Positions 1-12,290 of a stretch of 64,000 nucleotides of DNA are shown here, piece by piece. Numbering within the stretch: the stretch's first letter is position 1; every line of letters begins with the position of its first letter. This DNA comes from Citrus sinensis. Lineage: Eukaryota > Streptophyta > Magnoliopsida > Sapindales > Rutaceae. The translations under genes were made by a program, and so were the position numbers. The notes under the pieces were generated by a model that was given only the letters and a program-made list of their open reading frames with translations, did not search any database and was not told the origin of the DNA. The DNA is taken from positions 1,302,001-1,366,000 of the forward strand of contig NC_068564.1 in the NCBI RefSeq assembly GCF_022201045.2. The letters run 5' to 3'.

Positions 1-1005
1 TAGACATAAATATCTTTCAAAAAATTAATTATGTGGTTATAAAGATTTGCACCCAAATAATAAAATATAACTCTAATCATTAAAAGATGAACATGCTGTT
101 AAATTCAAATGTGATCAAATTCTTTTAATTTTTTTTTTAGAAGGGATTTGAGCTGTATTTAAAAAGAACCAAAAAAAAAAAAAAAAGAAATAGAAACCCT
201 CCTGAATTTTGATCGAGTCCGTCCATGGTTAAGCAACGTAGGCAAAGGTTCAAAAAGAAGTGTCACATTAAACGTCATTCACTTTTTTTTTTTTTTATGT
301 TATATCTAGAAGACACACGGCACTAAGTTTGAAGATTCTTGGTCATTTGCTTACCAAACATCATGTTTTGACTTGAATTTTTTATTTTTTCCCCCTCCCC
401 CACTTTAGGATGAGGAATCATCTTGGCAATGATATTGAAGAAAAAAAATTTGAGTCTATACTTTTTGTAGGATACAGCTGAGTGGTTCTTCCATAATTTT
501 ATTTGATTAGTTATTTGAATTCGAATTTTGAGTGAACTAAATGTGTAAAAATTTATTTATTTCTTTTTCTTTTAAAAAATGAAATATTTGAGTTTATTCT
601 TCTGATGGGACATTTAATTTTCTTGTACAAATATGATTTATTTTTTCCATAGTCTTTTATGGATTGTCTCTGGATTTTATACAAATCTTAAGGAGCAACT
701 AAACTCATTTTAAGGGGAATTTTTTTTCCCCTCGGTGAATCTCCCTCCCTTGGAGGTTCACTAAAAAAAGAAAAAATAAGTAAAAATAATTAAAAGAAGA
801 AGAAGAAGAAGAAGAAGAAAGATGCTGACAGTTCTAGTGGAAAATTAAAATAAACATTTAAAAAAAATTCATCATCATGTTATCAAATCTAATTCTTTGT
901 ATGTTGATAGTCTATCATCTTACTATTGTAGTTCCATAGGGTAGAAATTGACAGAATCTCTAGATCATCACAAACCAATATTAAAATAGTAATAAGGGGA
1001 GTGTG
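1..1005. other. AT-rich intergenic DNA, no gene seen
   Basis: I see no coding signal in this stretch. It has several poly-A and poly-T runs and a short GAA/AAG microsatellite near 795-825. It is distal upstream sequence of the WRKY gene that starts at 1518. Confidence 0.6.
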
Positions 1006-1140
1006 TTCACAATAGATATATAGATTTTATTTAATTATGGGAAGGAAGAGTTCACAATAGATATATAGATATTATTTAATTATGGGAAGGAAGAATTCAC
1101 AATAGATATATAGATATTATTTAATTATGGGAAGGAAGAA
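1006..1140. repeat. Three tandem copies of a 45-bp unit in the WRKY upstream region
   Basis: Three head-to-tail copies start at 1006, 1051 and 1096. Each begins TTCACAATAGATATATAG and ends with GGGAAGGAAGA plus one or two bases. The second and third copies are nearly identical and the first differs at a few bases. The array ends 377 bp before the WRKY start codon, so it lies within likely promoter sequence. An effect on expression is only inferred. Confidence 0.9.
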
Positions 1141-1263
1141 TTGGTCAGCAGTAGTAGAATAATTTCATCAATTCACTATTGTTTTGAACCATATTATATT
1201 CCTATGACCAAAGACCAGTCTTATGAAGAACAGGGGGAAAAAAATTCCACTCACTTTTTGCTC

Positions 1264-1269
1264 AGTCAA
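1264..1269 (-). promoter_or_regulatory. W-box (TTGACT) upstream of the WRKY gene
   Basis: The + strand reads AGTCAA, which is TTGACT on the minus strand, 249 bp upstream of the WRKY ATG. WRKY proteins bind TTGAC(C/T), and many group III WRKY genes are self- or cross-regulated through such sites. A single six-base match is weak evidence. Confidence 0.35.
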
Positions 1270-1517
1270 ACTTCTCATTTCCATCGGTTTCTCCATTCAA
1301 AAAGAACCCATGCACCCCCCTTGAATCCCATGCACCATTTCTGTCCCTTCTCCTTCATAGCTTCGTTAATTTTCACCTTCAATCCACTTTCTTAATTTGT
1401 TCGTTCGTCTCAGTGAACCCCATATGCAAATTAAGCTCCCTAGAAACTAATACACAAGAAGCAACTTCTTATTAGTTTTTAGCTTTCGCTATAAATTGCT
1501 CAATTATAGTATTCAAA

Positions 1518-3238
1518 ATGGATAGGAATATGGGAGAATGGGAGAAAAACAGCTTGATAAACGTGCTACTACAAGGGAGGGAGTCTGCCAAGCAGCTGCA
1601 AATTCAGCTCAACTTGCGGACTTCTTCTTCCTCGCATGATCAAACACGAGGAATAATGTTAGTTCAGAAGATAATTTCTTCATACGAAAAAGCGCTTTCC
1701 ATGCTCAACTTCTGCGGCTCCTCATCATCAACTCAAGAGCCCCAGCCGCCGGCGGGGCCTGTAACCGAATCCCCGACTTCTTTAACCGGGAGTCCCCTGA
1801 GTGAGGACTCTGACCGAGATGTCAAAGACCCTCAGGAAGATGTCTCCAAGAAAAGGTATATATCGGTTATAAATTTATGTATGTACAGAAAATGATCCAG
1901 TGAGCAATTTCGTTTTACTTTGAAGTTAATTTCGATGCAGCAGAAAGACGTTTCCAAGATGGACACACAAAGTGAGAGTGAATCCAGGGGCTGGATTGGA
2001 GGGGCCGCTTGATGATGGATGTAGCTGGAGAAAATATGGCCAGAAAGACATTCTTGGAGCCAAATACCCTCGGTAATTGTCACTAATTAGCCTTCTTCTT
2101 TTTTTCAAAAAACTTAATTATATACTTTCTTCTAGAGCAGTTTCATAGCTTCATAACATGAGCAGCTACAATTACAATAACCACCTGAGAGTGATAACCT
2201 TTCTACATTAATGATTGATATCATTGGATGTCAAAAAGAATATATTATACATTAATGACTGAGTTTGATATGTTGCATACACCACATATATTTATAACGC
2301 TGCAAAATGTTCAAAGATAGTAAAATAGCATCTAAAAACCAACATGTAAATGCAAACAACAAGTGTTGGTCGATTGGGTACAATTTTTAGAATGATAGTA
2401 TAATAATATAGGTCACCATAAGATGAGTAGTAAGTATAAAAGAATAGATAATAATTTTATATCTTCGAAACAATGTTGTTGTATAATTTCCTTAAATTAT
2501 GAAAACTCTCTGGCTTTAATTTCTTTAATTTTCTTTCTTATGTACAGAGGCTACTACAGGTGCACTTATCGAAATGGCCAAGGCTGCTTGGCCACAAAAC
2601 AAGTGCAAAGATCAGATGAAGATCCCACAATTTTTGAAATAACCTACAGAGGAAACCACACTTGTGCTCAAGCCTCTAATGCAATACTTCCTCCTCCAAC
2701 GCAACCCGAAACAAAAGAACCAGATACTGCCGCCATAGAGCCCCAGCAACACAATTATTACCAAACTACTCCGCAACAACAACCAGAAGATGCACTCTTG
2801 AACCTCAGAAAAGGCCTTAAAATTGTAACAGAAGACTTAGACGTTAAGCCCCAACAACAGTCATCAATTCCTCCATTTCATTTCCCTTCGCCTTCACCTT
2901 CGCCTTCAGTGGTAATACATCCCAATTTCACCGGAAATTTTTCACCTTCGTTTGTATCTCCTCAAGCTTCCGAGGCCAATAATTATACTTTCTCCACTTC
3001 TCCTCCGAGCGGGATGAATAATTTTCAAGGGAACCAAAACTTTCAAAGCTCCTCTCAGGACTCAGAGGTCAATGAGATCATCTCAGGCGCTGCTGCTGCT
3101 GCTGCAACTTCTGCTACAAATCCACCAACTGTCGATTTGGATTTTCCTTTTGGTAATATTGAGTTTGATCCAAATTTCACATTTGATAATTTAGGATTCT
3201 TTTCCTCATTCCATCACTCTGAAAAAAATTCAAAGTGA
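1518..3238 (+). CDS. Group III WRKY transcription factor (WRKY30/41/53 type), 3 exons, 385 aa
   Basis: Exons are 1518-1855, 1944-2072 and 2548-3238; the phases close to 385 residues. The N-terminus ([20 protein letters not shown]) is the helical region typical of group III WRKYs. The DNA-binding domain has WRKYGQK at residues 141-147, followed by the zinc ligands C161-X7-C169-X23-H193-X-C195, the C2HC pattern that defines group III. Intron 2 splits the codon of the arginine in KYPR-GYYR, the conserved R-type intron position of this class. The C-terminal half is rich in Gln, Ser, Pro and Asn and probably contains the activation region. Family members are nuclear and act in defence, senescence and stress signalling. 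Residue 139 is Cys where relatives normally have Tyr or Phe (DGCSWRKY). I cannot choose between the WRKY30, 41 and 53 orthologues, so no symbol is given. Confidence 0.95.
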
Positions 3239-4646
3239 AGTATCCTTAGAACTAGCATATAGTAAGAGCATAGCTTGCTTACAGGCCAAGTGAAATTTTC
3301 TCAGCCTCATTGAGAAAATTTCCTCCCATATCCCGTCTGTAACATTTTTCATTGTTTTAAATTTTAGCTTCGGAATTATTATTACGATTGTTTTCAACGG
3401 TCTGATAACATGTAATTGTTGCCAATAAGGTACTCTAATCAATATGAAATAAGTTTACTCATATTATGGATTCAACAGGCAACAGGCCATTAGCTGCCTA
3501 TTTAAAGTGGTCTTTGTCCATTAAAGGCTGTCACTGTCAGGAGCTCGGTCGAGTTATTTCCAAGTAGATTTACTCCAGTTAGAATCCTGAGGAAAAAGCA
3601 TTAGTTTGAGTTCTACCTGAAAAAAAAAAAAAGAAAAAAAATTCCTTGGCCAAGAAAAAAGATATATTTTCAAATTTTGTTCGGGCAACACTTCTATTGC
3701 AAGTTATGTCATTTGAAGCAAAAACTTAACAAATCTATGCGTGCAAAAAAGGGAATTTAGGATAGAGAAAGCTGAAATTTGTAGTACATTATTACCACAA
3801 ATACATAATATGGTTATAATTACAACCACACTAATACCCGTATCAACACCCAATAAAATAATAGTTTACTACATCTACATAATGAATCCTCGGGTCACCA
3901 ATTTGAAACATGTACCTGAAAATTTTAAATTAATAATGTTAAAAATTCAATAATTCTATACTTTGAGTTCTCCTGCAAATACCTCTTAAAGTCCTTTTAC
4001 ACATTTTATGATTTTGACCTTCTTTAAATTACATTACTAGAAACTCTTTGCACCCTACTTTACTTGTTCTCTTAAAAACTCTTTCCTTTACAGTCCAAGG
4101 ATCAGTGGAAATCTCACTATAAAGCCTCCCAACAATCGGACAAATTGGTAATGACTAATATATGATTTGATTTTAAACACCTGGTTTTGAGATTTTTTTT
4201 CTCTTTTCATTGACTACAAATAATATTGCAAATCGTCATATTCTTAGTTTGAAGTCTTTTCAGCTCATTGAACCTTCATTTTTTTTTTTGGAATTATTAT
4301 TATTATTTTATTTAGCTGTAAATCGAAAGCATCAATTCACACATAAGGCTCAGTTTATTCTATCATCATAAGGTATCATAAGGTAGTGCCCAAGAAATTA
4401 AAATAGGGAGAGTAAAACGAGAGATCAATTGAGAGAGGGGGACAAAAGGGCTTCATGAGAAACTCTATAAATATTTATAACTTTAATGGGGTAGTTGAAT
4501 AAAAGGGGTTTCAAGAGGCATTTGATGGGATATTATTGAAAGATAGTAGTATATTCATATTCATTTGATGCGTGCATAATTTAGGTTTTACTCTAAATAA
4601 TGGGCTGAAGGGAGCCCAATTTGACACTTTAATACCCAACAGATAT
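3239..4646. other. WRKY 3' flank and intergenic DNA
   Basis: The first 200 bp or so are the likely 3' UTR. The rest is AT-rich with homopolymer runs. I see no coding signal. Confidence 0.5.
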
Positions 4647-4895
4647 TGAACCCAGCAAAGATTTTTTTTTTTTTGTCTTAATCATTAAGTATCTTGGGGA
4701 GGGCTCCAACTGTGAGAGTCACCTTTAAGCTCGTACCACAACTTAGACTAAAAGTCCCCGCTCGAATCGGGAGGCACAAGTTCTCCCAACAAAGACAACT
4801 TTCATGCGACTCGAACTGAAGAACAAACCCAATCAAACCACTTAAGGGGACTCCATTGTCGGTGGAGCCAACACTTTATTGGTGAACCCAGCAAA
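4647..4895 (-). mobile_element. tRNA-derived SINE (family A, copy 1) with 13-bp target duplication
   Basis: The body spans about 4660-4882 and reads on the minus strand: it starts AAAGTGTTGGCTCCACCG and ends in a poly-A tail, seen as a T run near 4661-4674. TGAACCCAGCAAA flanks it at 4647-4659 and 4883-4895, a perfect 13-bp target duplication. The head has a box-A-like TGGCTCCACCG and a box-B-like AGTTCGAGTC, as in Pol III promoters. It aligns along its length with the copy at 10.8 kb. No coding capacity. Confidence 0.85.
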
Positions 4896-5479
4896 TATTT
4901 TGATACTGTTGTTACTAAAACCTCCAATCATATATTGAATGCCGGCTCGAGCTTTTTCGCTCAACATTCATTCAAGCTCTTTCAATGCTGCTTCTTGAAA
5001 GTATGAATTGTATGCACTCTTTTGTCGGCCTTGGAATCTATTTCCCTAATAAATAAATACAAATTTACATTGGTCCAGCCCTCATTAAAAAATAATCGAG
5101 TAAGTATTGGCATGCTTTGCCTACAGTGTCTGTGGGGTGGGGGAATCTCTGTCTAAGATTATCGGACTGAGGGGACCATTGTATACACAATACAATCACC
5201 CATATTTGATGCGTTTTCAATCTCTTCCACTTAAGATTTTCGTCCTTCCTTCAATATTATGGCTCTTTTTGGCAACTATATGGTCTTGTGTTCTTTTTTT
5301 TTCTTTCTTTCTTTCTTTCTTTTCTGCCCTGTTTTTCCTAACGTGCATGTGTGTTAAACTTTATGACAGACGTTAGCTTTTAGCTAATGATTGTCAAAAC
5401 AAATGTTATAGAACCAGCTGATGTACAATCACCTCCACTCTCTATCAAGTTACACGCACACATATATAGTTTTTTTTAA
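4896..5479. other. Intergenic DNA, no gene seen
   Basis: Contains a TTTC microsatellite near 5288-5322. The short open frame at 5107-5376 is low-complexity and lacks family features. Confidence 0.5.
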
Positions 5480-5755
5480 GTGAAGGCGTACTCACTGTAT
5501 CAAAGTGAAAATATCACTAAAATATGAAAACACAGATTTTAATACATTAAAAATTATTATTTTTTCCCTCTGTTACTGTATTGAAATCTGTATTTTTTTA
5601 TTTGTTAGTGGCATCCTCACTTTGTTAAAGTAAGGATGCACACTAATATACAAAAAAAATACAGATTTCATAACATTAGAGATTGTATTTATTTATTTAT
5701 CAGTGACATCCTCACTTTATTAAAATGAAGATACCCTCAATGCATTATTAATATT
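5480..5755. mobile_element. MITE-like foldback repeat (family related to 62.9-63.2 kb)
   Basis: The stretch carries repeated inverted motifs built around GTTAGTGGCATCCTCACTTT and its complement. CATCCTCACTTTGTTAAAGTAAGGATG near 5610-5637 is itself an almost perfect palindrome, so elements or element ends appear to meet head to head. The same motifs recur at 62.93-63.20 kb. No target duplication was established, so the superfamily is not assigned. Confidence 0.55.
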
Positions 5756-7077
5756 ATTATTATTATATACACACACATGTCAAATGTCACCCCGCAGGCT
5801 ACAGCTACAGAAATTATTGCAGGTCTTAATGTATGAAAGGGAAATGGTTAGTAATTTAATCACTTCTATTAATTTATTCAACATCTACGCTGGTATCATC
5901 CATATCATTCTATCTAATGGCTTCGGGACACTGGTCGATTCAGTTTGATATTAATGTGTTAGTTCTCTCACTTGTTGGGATATATTGCAGGCGATTTGTT
6001 GACACAACAATTAGTGATATATAGTCTTGTTTTAGCATACACTTGGTTCCTATAGATCTTAATTTATTACGAGAAATTTGGATCTAATCTGTGTGGTTGA
6101 GTTGTACTAAAGTTTCACAATCTTTTCTCATGTCTACATTTATATTATAACAGTTTTTATAAGTTTAATGATATATTATTTTTATTCAATAATCACTAAT
6201 CTCATAATTATGAGAAGTTCAACACAAAGCTCAAGTCAGCACTCAATTAGAGGTAGATATTAATAAACACTTCTAACACTTTCTGCTTTTCACCATGCTC
6301 TTAAACTATATTTCACCATATTTCACCAAAGGACTCTGTAATAATATTTATATTTTAGTTAAATATATTAAAAATACAAACAAAATCTTTGGCAAATAAC
6401 AGAACCTAGCATTACACTGAACTTTTAGCTCGATGGAAGTGATTGAGTTGGTTGTAGCGGGTCTTTCTCAGTTAAAATTCGTGAGGTTCCAATATGTTCA
6501 AGAGATTATTACAAGTAAAATATGAGTATTTGGTAGATAGTTATGTGTCGAGATTAATCTTAATCATACACTATCATATAATAGTACTAGTGAAATAAAT
6601 CTTTAAAAAGTATAAAGAGCACAAATTAGGAACTGTTCTTAACTCTTTAATATGAATAGCTTACTTACTATCTTAAAAATTGGCATTTCATTTGATAAAA
6701 ACCAACTTGATCAGTCCATGAAACAAAAATCTCAAACACAAATTTAAGACCAAAACAGAAAAACATAAACCATTTGCAAAATGTAGTAAATTAAACTTGG
6801 GAAATAGAATTATCTAATATAAATGACATATGCATGAATCTAATCCTTGAGAATTAATGCTCAACTACAAGGTTACGATAGCTAATGAATTAACACTGGT
6901 CATGACTGCTTCTACAACGATATTTGTCAATAGAAATGCTGGTAAAATCAAGCGAAACCCTACCACATTTCATTTATTTCAGAAAATTAATCTAGCACGA
7001 TGAGGAAATTAAACATAAGAGAGAAGTTTTTGTTAGGGTTTGGGAACTTGTTACTGAAACTATCATCAGTAGATCGC
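5756..7077. other. Intergenic DNA downstream of SPCH
   Basis: AT-rich, no coding signal. 6425-6485 has weak tRNA-like words (TTGAGTTGGTTG, then ATTCGTGAGGTTCC) that could be a decayed SINE, but I could not find ends. Confidence 0.4.
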
Positions 7078-9886
7078 TTAGCAGAATGTTTGCTGAATCT
7101 GTTGAGCCAGTTCTTCGGCACTAAGTTGGCATTCAATTCCAATCTGTTAATGGAAACAAAAACACAATCATTACTATTCAACGCAATAAAAACAAAATAC
7201 CACATAAATTACAACTCAGTGAAAACAGTAGGGGCAAATGCAAGATGCCATTGTTATCAGCAATGCATGATGCATCGCAGTTTTCAAGAGACATGCAATA
7301 AACTTTAAGAGTCAGTACACAGCAAGCCCTTTTTTTACTTGTGAGTGAAATTAATTACTGCTGCAAATTATTAATGATTGATGGTACTTTTACAATGAAT
7401 TTTCTATTTTCCCACTTTGAGTATTACTGCCTAGTCTGCCTTGTGAATAAACTTATGTTTTGTGAAATTATCCCTTATAGATACACGAGGATGACCCTAA
7501 TAGTCCATTATTTTACAGTAAAAGGCGTACATTTGAAAGATTGGATTGGAGTGGATTAATTTTTAGGATTAAATTAGATTAGATTAGATTGATTAAATTG
7601 GATTATATAATAATATCTTTTTTTTTGGTACAGTGTTGGGCAGGACTACGTTAAATTTAATTTAATGGAGCTGAAATAATTATTCAAATAATAAATTATT
7701 TTTAAATCATATTACAATTTGTTAAATTTAATATTTAAATTTCAATATTATGGTTATTAAATAATTGAATACTTTTTATGTTTAATATATTACATACTAG
7801 TTAAAATAAATTATTGAATTAAAATTTTGATTTAAAATTAAATTTAAAAGGTTAAAACTAAATTGTTGAATAAAATTTTTATATTAGTAACAAATTTAGA
7901 TTATAAGATATCTAATCCTATCTAAATTAATGTGAAAATAGGGATTGATAATTTATGAATATTAGACTAAAATTTAGACTAATTTATTAGTTCTAACAGC
8001 CAAACATGACTATGAATTAAACTAATTTTTATCCTTCAAATTAGTTTAATCTCACCTTTTATCCAACATCCAAACATAGCCTAAGTAGCAAATTGTGTGA
8101 ATAAACAAAAGGAAAAAGAAAATATCTTATGAGATGATACAATCCAAAGATTTAACTTTAAGCAAGATTGTATATGTACTAGCCACTCTCTTATAAACAT
8201 ATACGTTATGTCTTTTTCACTAAAAATTGAAGAGACAATATAAAAGAAAGAAGATGAAGTAGGGTCTTGGGGGCAATAAAAACAAAAGAACAGAAAAGTT
8301 CATAGGTCACAATAGAAATGACCCATCAATGAGAGAAAAAAAAAAAAAAAGGATTGCTCATAGGTCACCACCAAAAAAATTGTAAACCTCAATATGTCTG
8401 CTTATATTGTACAGCCTAAATGACCCAATTGCTAGACCTAGGTGGCTAGACTTACTTTAATATTGACACAATATTATAATTTAAAATTTAAAAAAAAACT
8501 TTTTTTTAATTAATAACTTTTTATTGATATGTCTGAGTTCATTTTGAGTCAAGTCTAGATTCAATTTACGCAGGATTGCTAAACAAGCTAGAGTTTGGTT
8601 ACCTTGATGGTGAAGGAATTATGCATGGTTTCATCAACGGTGCTAATGTTCACATGGAGAATCTCAAGGGCAAGGTCCTCAAGAGCAGATATAATTTTCA
8701 CGGCTTGCCCTGGAATCCGAGGAGACACGGTCTTCAAGAGGAGGTTTGGTCCAGAAAACTTGACCTCTACGTCAGCTATCGCAGACTTTGAGTTCGCGAC
8801 CAGCTCATTAATGCTGTCAATTGAAGAAGTTGATGAAGAACAAGGAGATGGTTCAACAGAATTATTATTAGTAGCCTTTGTTGGAGAGAGATAGCCTTGT
8901 TGCTGCAATCTAGGCTTGTAAGGGCTGCCTGGTTGTGGGGTCCTTGGGCTAATAGGTAGGTTGAGCCTAGGGCTCAGTGGTGGCTTTCTAGGGCTAAGTG
9001 GTGAAGGTCTTGGAGATGAAACTAGCCTAGGGCTTAATACTTCACAGTAAACTTTTCTTTGCTTCTTGGCTTCAAGTGATTGTAGAACTTGCTGCAACTC
9101 ATTGATGTAATCCACAACTCCTCCAATTATTGATGCTTGATCTCCCTACGCCATGCAAAACATAAAACTCCAATGAGAAAAAAGAAAAGAAAATTATATT
9201 ACACCATTGTTTGATGCAACACTCCACCTTATCCTTCTTTAAAAACTTTAAATTTTTAAGTTTTCGTTGCTGATCCTCAAGTTTTCATTTTTGTTCTTAA
9301 CTTAGAATATATCATGTACAATACCATAGAACATGGGATATCAACAACGAAAACTTAGAGGCACAACAAGAAAACAGACTGGGAGGTGTTGCACCCGACA
9401 ATGCTGAATATAGATGCTTTGAGATAAAATTCTAGCAAAAACACTATCGAGAACTATTTACTTTCTAGATTATGTGCTTACTCTTTTGACATAGAAACAA
9501 GGCATGAGTGAGCGCAAAACAGACAAGTTCTCATTCATCTGCTTTCTCCGGTTTCGCTCCACAGTTATATGAGACATCCTTTGTTGCCCATCAGTGTTAT
9601 TAGCTTCATCAGAAGAGTTAACAGCCGATGTAGCTGCTGTCTTTTGTCTCTTGTTTTTGGGTAAAGTTTCAGTAAGCTGATCAGTCTCATCAGATTCTTG
9701 CAAAATACTTGAAGAAGTTGACTTCTGAGACACCAACCTAGCTTCACTAACAGCTGTAGCTGCTTCATCCAACGGTGTCACACTGTCTAAGCTCTCAAAA
9801 ATAGCAAATAAATCATCTTCAGCCAGGTTGGTTTCCCCTTCGTCAAAAAAATATTCGGACAAAGTATCGTCGCCAACACCACCCAT
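7078..9886 (-). CDS. SPCH: SPEECHLESS, bHLH regulator of stomatal lineage entry, 3 exons, 337 aa
   Basis: Exons on the minus strand are 9482-9886, 8603-9145 and 7078-7143, all phase 0, giving 337 residues. Residues about 102-155 are the bHLH domain: basic part HITVERNRR, and helix 1 with LRSLMPCFYVKR running across intron 1 into GDQASIIGGVVDYI. Residues 173-226 are packed with SP sites (LSPR, SPRPSPLSPRKPPLSPR, ISPRTP), the MAPK target domain that separates SPCH from its paralogues MUTE and FAMA. The C-terminus (about 246-337) is the ACT-like domain (VEVKFSG, ALEDLALEILHVNISTVDE). The last exon is only 66 nt, encodes the conserved end (AEELAQQIQQTFC) and lies beyond a 1.46-kb intron, so simple ORF calling misses it. 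SPCH pairs with ICE1/SCREAM, drives asymmetric divisions in the epidermis, and is destabilised by the YODA-MPK3/6 cascade. Length is a little below the Arabidopsis protein (about 364). Confidence 0.97.
7540..8095. repeat. AT-rich repeat-like filler in SPCH intron 2
   Basis: Within the 7144-8602 intron this stretch is extremely AT-rich, with GATTAGATTA-type runs at its left end. It ends in CAACATCCAAACATAGCC, wording often seen at plant MITE ends. I could not match a left terminus, so calling it a transposon is tentative. Confidence 0.35.
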
Positions 9887-10803
9887 GAATCTTTCTTGTC
9901 AAAACAAACAAATCCTTGTGTGTGTTTGTGTTTTTCCTTTTTCTGGCTTTTTTCCCGGAAAATGCTCAGGTTTAAGTAGAAAAAGAGAGAAAATAAAAGG
10001 GATTGTCGAGATTAAGAAATGGATACCACCAAAAGGAGTAAATAAGAGAGGGATATGAAAGGGACTAAACTATCACCATCAACTAGCTCTTTTTGATGGG
10101 GCTCTTATGAAATGGAAAGTGTTTTTGAGTCTTGCTGCCGTTAGTCACGGAGAACAAGGGAGAGGCAGGCTAAGGAATCACAAAATTCCAAGATAAGGGA
10201 TTGGGAAGTTACTATATCAATCAAAACTGAAGGAAAATTAGAGAGACGTTACCCGATATGGAGAGAGAGAGAATGGGACCAGTGCATAGAAGTGAGATAT
10301 ATATATATATATAAGAGAGAGTATGAAGAAAAAATTGATTTTTAATTACTTACAGTGAAAGTGCATAGTAAATGCATGAACTTCCTTTGTAACCTTACTT
10401 ATAAATTTATGTAAGAATTATTTGTAATTGCATCAGCATAGAATAGCACTTAATTAGCATCTCACAGAAATTTTTTTACCACACATTGGATATCTCGTTT
10501 CTTTGTGGCGTTAAAATTTTAATAAAATCAAGTACACTTGATAAATGTGACCATTTAATACACAAACATAAATTAAATAAAAATCTAACACGTGCATAAA
10601 ATAAAACTAGCTAGTTTGTGTATTAAAACGTTACATTAATGTTTACAAAAGACCCAAGTAATAGCAAAAGTTACATGTGGAATAATCAATTAATCTCCCT
10701 TACTTTAATTTTAGAATTAAGTAAATACACATTTTTCACTTCATAGCTGACTTTTTTACTACTTATTTATTCACTTATATTTAAACTAATTCTTAGTAAT
10801 TAT
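9887..10803. other. SPCH upstream and 5' UTR region
   Basis: Immediately upstream of the SPCH ATG (minus strand). Contains GA-rich tracts and a TA microsatellite at about 10293-10311, which could serve as TATA-like sequence in either orientation. No coding signal. Confidence 0.45.
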
Positions 10804-11024
10804 ATTCCAGCAATGGTACCAACAAAGTGTTGGCTCCACTGGTAATGGAGTCCCCTTAAGTGGCTTGACTGGGTTTGCTCCCCAATTCGAGTCACAGGGA
10901 AGTCGCCTTTGTTGGGAGAACCTGTGCCTCTCGGTTCGAGCGGGGACTTCTAGTCTGGGTTTTGGTACGGGCTTAAAGATGCCTCCCACAGTTGGGGCCC
11001 TCCCCGGGATATCTCGTTGTCAAA

Positions 11025-11064
<40 letters not shown>

Positions 11065-11075
11065 CAACAATGGTA
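10804..11075 (+). mobile_element. tRNA-derived SINE (family A, copy 2) with 15-bp target duplication
   Basis: The body is about 10819-11022, followed by a poly-A run that turns into a TA microsatellite up to 11060. ATTCCAGCAATGGTA at 10804-10818 and ATTCCAACAATGGTA at 11061-11075 are the target duplication (one mismatch). It has the same sequence plan as the 4.66-kb element in the opposite orientation: box-A-like TGGCTCCACTGG, a TTCGAGTC box-B core about 45 bp later, then GGTTCGAGCGGGGACT and a tail ending CTCGTTGTC. No protein is encoded. Confidence 0.87.
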
Positions 11076-12290
11076 AAAACAAAAATCAAGGTTTTTACGT
11101 CAAGTTGATATAGGGTTATTGAAGAATTCGTGTTTTTTGAATTTTGTGAGCAAAAGTGAGAGGGGGCTTAAAGCATATTCCTCTTTATCTGAATTTGCCT
11201 AATTTTTTAAGGTCAATTAATTGTACTTTTATCCGTGCATAATTAAAATCTATTTCTTACCCTTTTAACACATGATGTCACTAGTTATTATCCAGTCGCC
11301 AAAGAACTGTAATTACCTAGATAAAAGCTCATGAAATCATGAGAGAATCAGGTCCAAAGCAATAACAATCATTTTCTTAAACATATAAAATAGAAATTTT
11401 AGTCCTAAAACTTTTAGCTAACACTTATAGATGAAAACTAAAGTCATACCTGACAAGATCTTGATGAGGATACTGTGTGATATGGAGACGGGGGACCGAC
11501 ATACGGGTGCCTCATTGCCTAGAAGGAAGCATGCTTTATTTAATTTCATGTTAATTGTTATTACCATTTTGTGTATTACTCTATTTTGTGTATTAAATGA
11601 CGAATATACTCGAGGTATTTGTTAGGTTTAAATTGAAGGCGGGGCTCTTCAATTTACAATGTGCCTTTGTCAGATATTACTGGCCATGTCTTGTGGTGTG
11701 TTTCGATTTGATCCAGCCGCCCAGCCAGCTAGAGGCACACTATATTGACATTATAGGACCCACAAGTTTATCAATATTAATTTCTCATTCATGTACTTCC
11801 TTTTAGTTAGCCAAGTAATTTCAACTACGAGACTTTACGTGTGTGTGGATGTGTATACAATATGGTTTTAAAAGCCCTTAAATTAGACACACCCCATCAA
11901 ATTAGAAATAAGACTTCTCTCGATGTAGGAATATAGGAAGGTGATCATATAAAAATATACATGGAAGCAATTCAATTTCTAATGGAAAAATTAAATTTGC
12001 ACACAAAATTTATAAATTTGCGACTACGGCAAAGGAATTCAACCTCACACAAAACTAATGCAAGTGCTGTTATTAATCTCTATTAATACAAGTCTTACAC
12101 GTGATGTTCAAAATCTTTGCATAACAAAGAAAATAATTTAAAAAAGGCATATAACGAATAAAGTGAGGACTCTTGTACAAAAAGATAAAATTAATAATGT
12201 GAATGAGTCTTTTTGCAGGACTTGTTTGTTTTCTTTCTAATCATGTTCAATCTCGTGTGCAATGTCATGTAAAAATCGCATCACTCAATT
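11076..12290. other. Intergenic DNA, no gene seen
   Basis: AT-rich. Short open frames at 11431-11806 have no family features and poor codon character. Confidence 0.5.

Noticed and set aside
1488-1497. CTATAAATTG as TATA box for the WRKY gene
   Set aside because: It lies only about 25 bp before the ATG, leaving no room for a 5' UTR.
4600-4625. GGGCTGAAGGGAGCCCAATT, which resembles miR319/miR159
   Set aside because: It matches the mature miRNA only in part and no foldback partner arm is nearby.
10819-11022. Possible functional tRNA gene from box A and box B matches
   Set aside because: No cloverleaf or anticodon arm can be drawn. The length, A tail and target duplication show a SINE.
11431-11806. 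Two short + strand frames
   Set aside because: Hydrophobic but featureless, no conserved motif, no promoter or splice support.
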